Below are positions 62,548 through 64,000 of a stretch of 64,000 nt of DNA, piece after piece. Every line of letters starts with the position of its first letter. The stretch's first letter is position 1. The position numbers were made by a program, and so were the translations under genes. The notes beneath the pieces were generated by a model. The model was not told where the DNA came from and made no database searches. It worked only from the letters and a program-made list of their open reading frames with translations. Source of the DNA: Zooshikella ganghwensis DSM 15267 (GTDB taxonomy: Bacteria; Pseudomonadota; Gammaproteobacteria; Pseudomonadales; Zooshikellaceae); contig NZ_AUAF01000003.1 in assembly GCF_000428585.1 (NCBI RefSeq), positions 1 to 64,000 on the forward strand. The letters run 5' to 3'.

Positions 62548-64000
62548 TTAAGCACCTGCGCTCTTCTTGCTGGTTTTGGTGGCGGTTTTACGCTTACTCT
62601 GCTCTATGGCCCATTTTCCATCTCGATAAAATGCGCGCCAACCAGTAGCCTTACCATCAACTTCAGTCATAACATACTGCTCTTGCGTTTTACGACTGAA
62701 GCGGATAACCGCAGGATTTCCCTCTGGATCACTTTGCGGTGCTGACAGCAAAAAGTGGTATTTAACATCTAAAGCCTGCTGATGAGGTATTAATTCTTTC
62801 ACTAATGGCGCGCGTGTTTCACGATTTTTAGGAAACTGGCTTGCCGCCAAAAATAAACCGGAAGCCCCATCACGAAGTACGTACGTATCATCTACCTTCT
62901 CGCAAGCAAGCTCAGGCATTGGAATAGGATCCATTTTAGGTGGTGCAGGCTCACCGCTTTTAAGTAATTTACGGGTGTTTTTACAGCTTTCACTGGTACA
63001 GTCAAAGTACTTACCAAAACGCCCTGTCTTAAGCTGCATTTCTGCACCACACTTATCACACTCAAGGGTTGGCCCCTCATAGCCTTTTAATTTAAACTGT
63101 CCTGCTTCAATTTCATAACCTGAACAATCCGGATTATTACCACAAATATGCAGCTTACGTTGTGCATCAAGCAAGTAGCTATCCATCGCAGTACCACATT
63201 TAGTACAGCGATGTTTAGCACGTAATGCATTAACCTCACCTTCTTCATCATCGGCCGCAACCGCTTCTTCACCCGGCACCAGATTGATGGTTGATTTGCA
63301 ACGCTCTTTTGGTGGCAGTGCATAGCCAGAACAACCTAAAAATACGCCAGTACTGGCCGTACGAATCTGCATTTTGCGCCCACACGAAGGACAGTCAATA
63401 TCTGTCATGGTAGGCTCATTCGCACGCATTCCCTTTTCTGTATCATTTGCCAGCGTTAGCTTTTTGGAAAAGTCCGCATAAAAACTATTCAACAACTGTT
63501 TCCAATTCAACTCACCCGTAGCGATATGGTCGAGGTTCTCTTCCATATTGGCTGTAAAACTATAATCCATTAAGTCTTTAAAGTTTTCTGTAAGCCTATC
63601 AGTAACAATATCCCCCATTTTTTCAGCATAAAAACGGCGACTTTCCAGCTTCACATAACCACGATCCTGAATGGTAGAAATAATTGAAGCATACGTCGAA
63701 GGTCGTCCAATACCACGCTTTTCAAGCTCTTTCACTAAAGATGCTTCCGTAAATCGTGCAGGTGGCTTGGTATAATGCTGACTCGGATCGAGCGCTTGTA
63801 ATGCAAGTAACTGCTTAACCGTCAACTCAGGGAGAATTATGTCCTCTCCCTTCTTGCCGATAGGCGTTAACACTTTGGTAAAGCCGGCGAATTTAAGTAC
63901 ACGACCCCGTGTTCTTAATTCAAAGTTATCAGCCCCTACGACAATACTGGTACTAAGGTATTCTGCTGGAGACATCTGACAGGCTACAAACTGTCGCCAA
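62548..64000 (-). CDS. topA: DNA topoisomerase I, C-terminal part (5' end outside window)
   Basis: The frame runs from the window edge on the minus strand to a stop at 62548, giving about 484 residues; the real start lies beyond 64000 since the reading stays open with [16 protein letters not shown]. The first visible part is the last portion of the catalytic core: [20 protein letters not shown], containing the conserved RPSTYA. Three zinc-ribbon repeats follow: [26 protein letters not shown] and [12 protein letters not shown] basic tail ends the protein ([16 protein letters not shown]). TopA relaxes negative supercoils. All of these are typical of gammaproteobacterial TopA. Confidence 0.95.
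   Translation of the reverse strand, partial: WRQFVACQMSPAEYLSTSIVVGADNFELRTRGRVLKFAGFTKVLTPIGKKGEDIILPELTVKQLLALQALDPSQHYTKPPARFTEASLVKELEKRGIGRPSTYASIISTIQDRGYVKLESRRFYAEKMGDIVTDRLTENFKDLMDYSFTANMEENLDHIATGELNWKQLLNSFYADFSKKLTLANDTEKGMRANEPTMTDIDCPSCGRKMQIRTASTGVFLGCSGYALPPKERCKSTINLVPGEEAVAADDEEGEVNALRAKHRCTKCGTAMDSYLLDAQRKLHICGNNPDCSGYEIEAGQFKLKGYEGPTLECDKCGAEMQLKTGRFGKYFDCTSESCKNTRKLLKSGEPAPPKMDPIPMPELACEKVDDTYVLRDGASGLFLAASQFPKNRETRAPLVKELIPHQQALDVKYHFLLSAPQSDPEGNPAVIRFSRKTQEQYVMTEVDGKATGWRAFYRDGKWAIEQSKRKTATKTSKKSAGA

Overview
The window looks like chromosomal DNA of an AT-rich marine gammaproteobacterium. Several things point that way: a betBA-choXWV choline-to-glycine-betaine block, a sulA/topA neighbourhood arranged as in Pseudomonas and relatives, HtpG, a PilW minor pilin, and several PEP-CTERM-type secreted proteins. 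An Oceanospirillales/Zooshikella-like host is my guess from overall protein flavour; nothing in the window proves it. I found no rRNA, tRNA, CRISPR array or intact prophage.

Layout. 1-3.6 kb: the start of an IS630-like transposase next to a beheaded solute-binding protein gene, an FAD amine oxidase, and a PEP-CTERM-like gene broken by one in-frame stop. 3.9-11.7 kb: a three-gene minus-strand cassette (514-aa protein, lipoprotein, 1693-aa protein with an internal OmpA-like domain). No family is recognised for the two large proteins; it has the look of an effector/immunity or envelope-assembly locus and is the best candidate for an undescribed system. 12-15.2 kb: VOC protein, lipoprotein, LysR regulator and a hexapeptide acetyltransferase. 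16.3-22.7 kb: betB, betA, choX, choW, choV, which import choline and oxidise it to glycine betaine, with no betI beside them. 22.9-32.3 kb: a 46-aa membrane peptide, an RluA-type pseudouridine synthase, a 1758-aa LRR/Sel1 periplasmic protein, a multi-pass membrane protein and an orphan sugar-type binding protein. 32.8-39.8 kb: a secreted sphingomyelinase-like phosphodiesterase, htpG, two membrane proteins, a UbiA/MenA-type prenyltransferase containing a G12 tract, and an M48 lipoprotein protease. 40.1-44.8 kb: a FabD-like acyltransferase, a fused alpha/beta 2-oxoacid dehydrogenase E1 and a glutaryl-CoA dehydrogenase. 45.5-60.1 kb: an accessory zone of surface or secreted proteins (three PEP/VPTP-CTERM proteins, an SdrD_B-type 1138-aa protein, two binding-protein-like genes of which one is frameshifted, PilW, small orphans) heavily seeded with repeats. 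60.8-64 kb: sulA, two conserved hypotheticals and the 3' part of topA.

The intergenic space is shaped by short non-coding repeats. One family, about 375 bp with terminal inverted repeats and a probable target duplication, is best preserved at 55.53-55.90 kb and has at least eight more degenerate or partial copies. A second has tataccc / gggtata ends and internal hairpins. A third shares about 25 bp beginning tagggcctgttaa. They border several broken genes, so mobile-repeat activity probably drove part of the decay here.

Starts were moved from the longest frame to an internal ATG where a signal peptide, lipobox, Shine-Dalgarno sequence or family N-terminus supported it. Family names come from motif recognition in the translations, not from a search.
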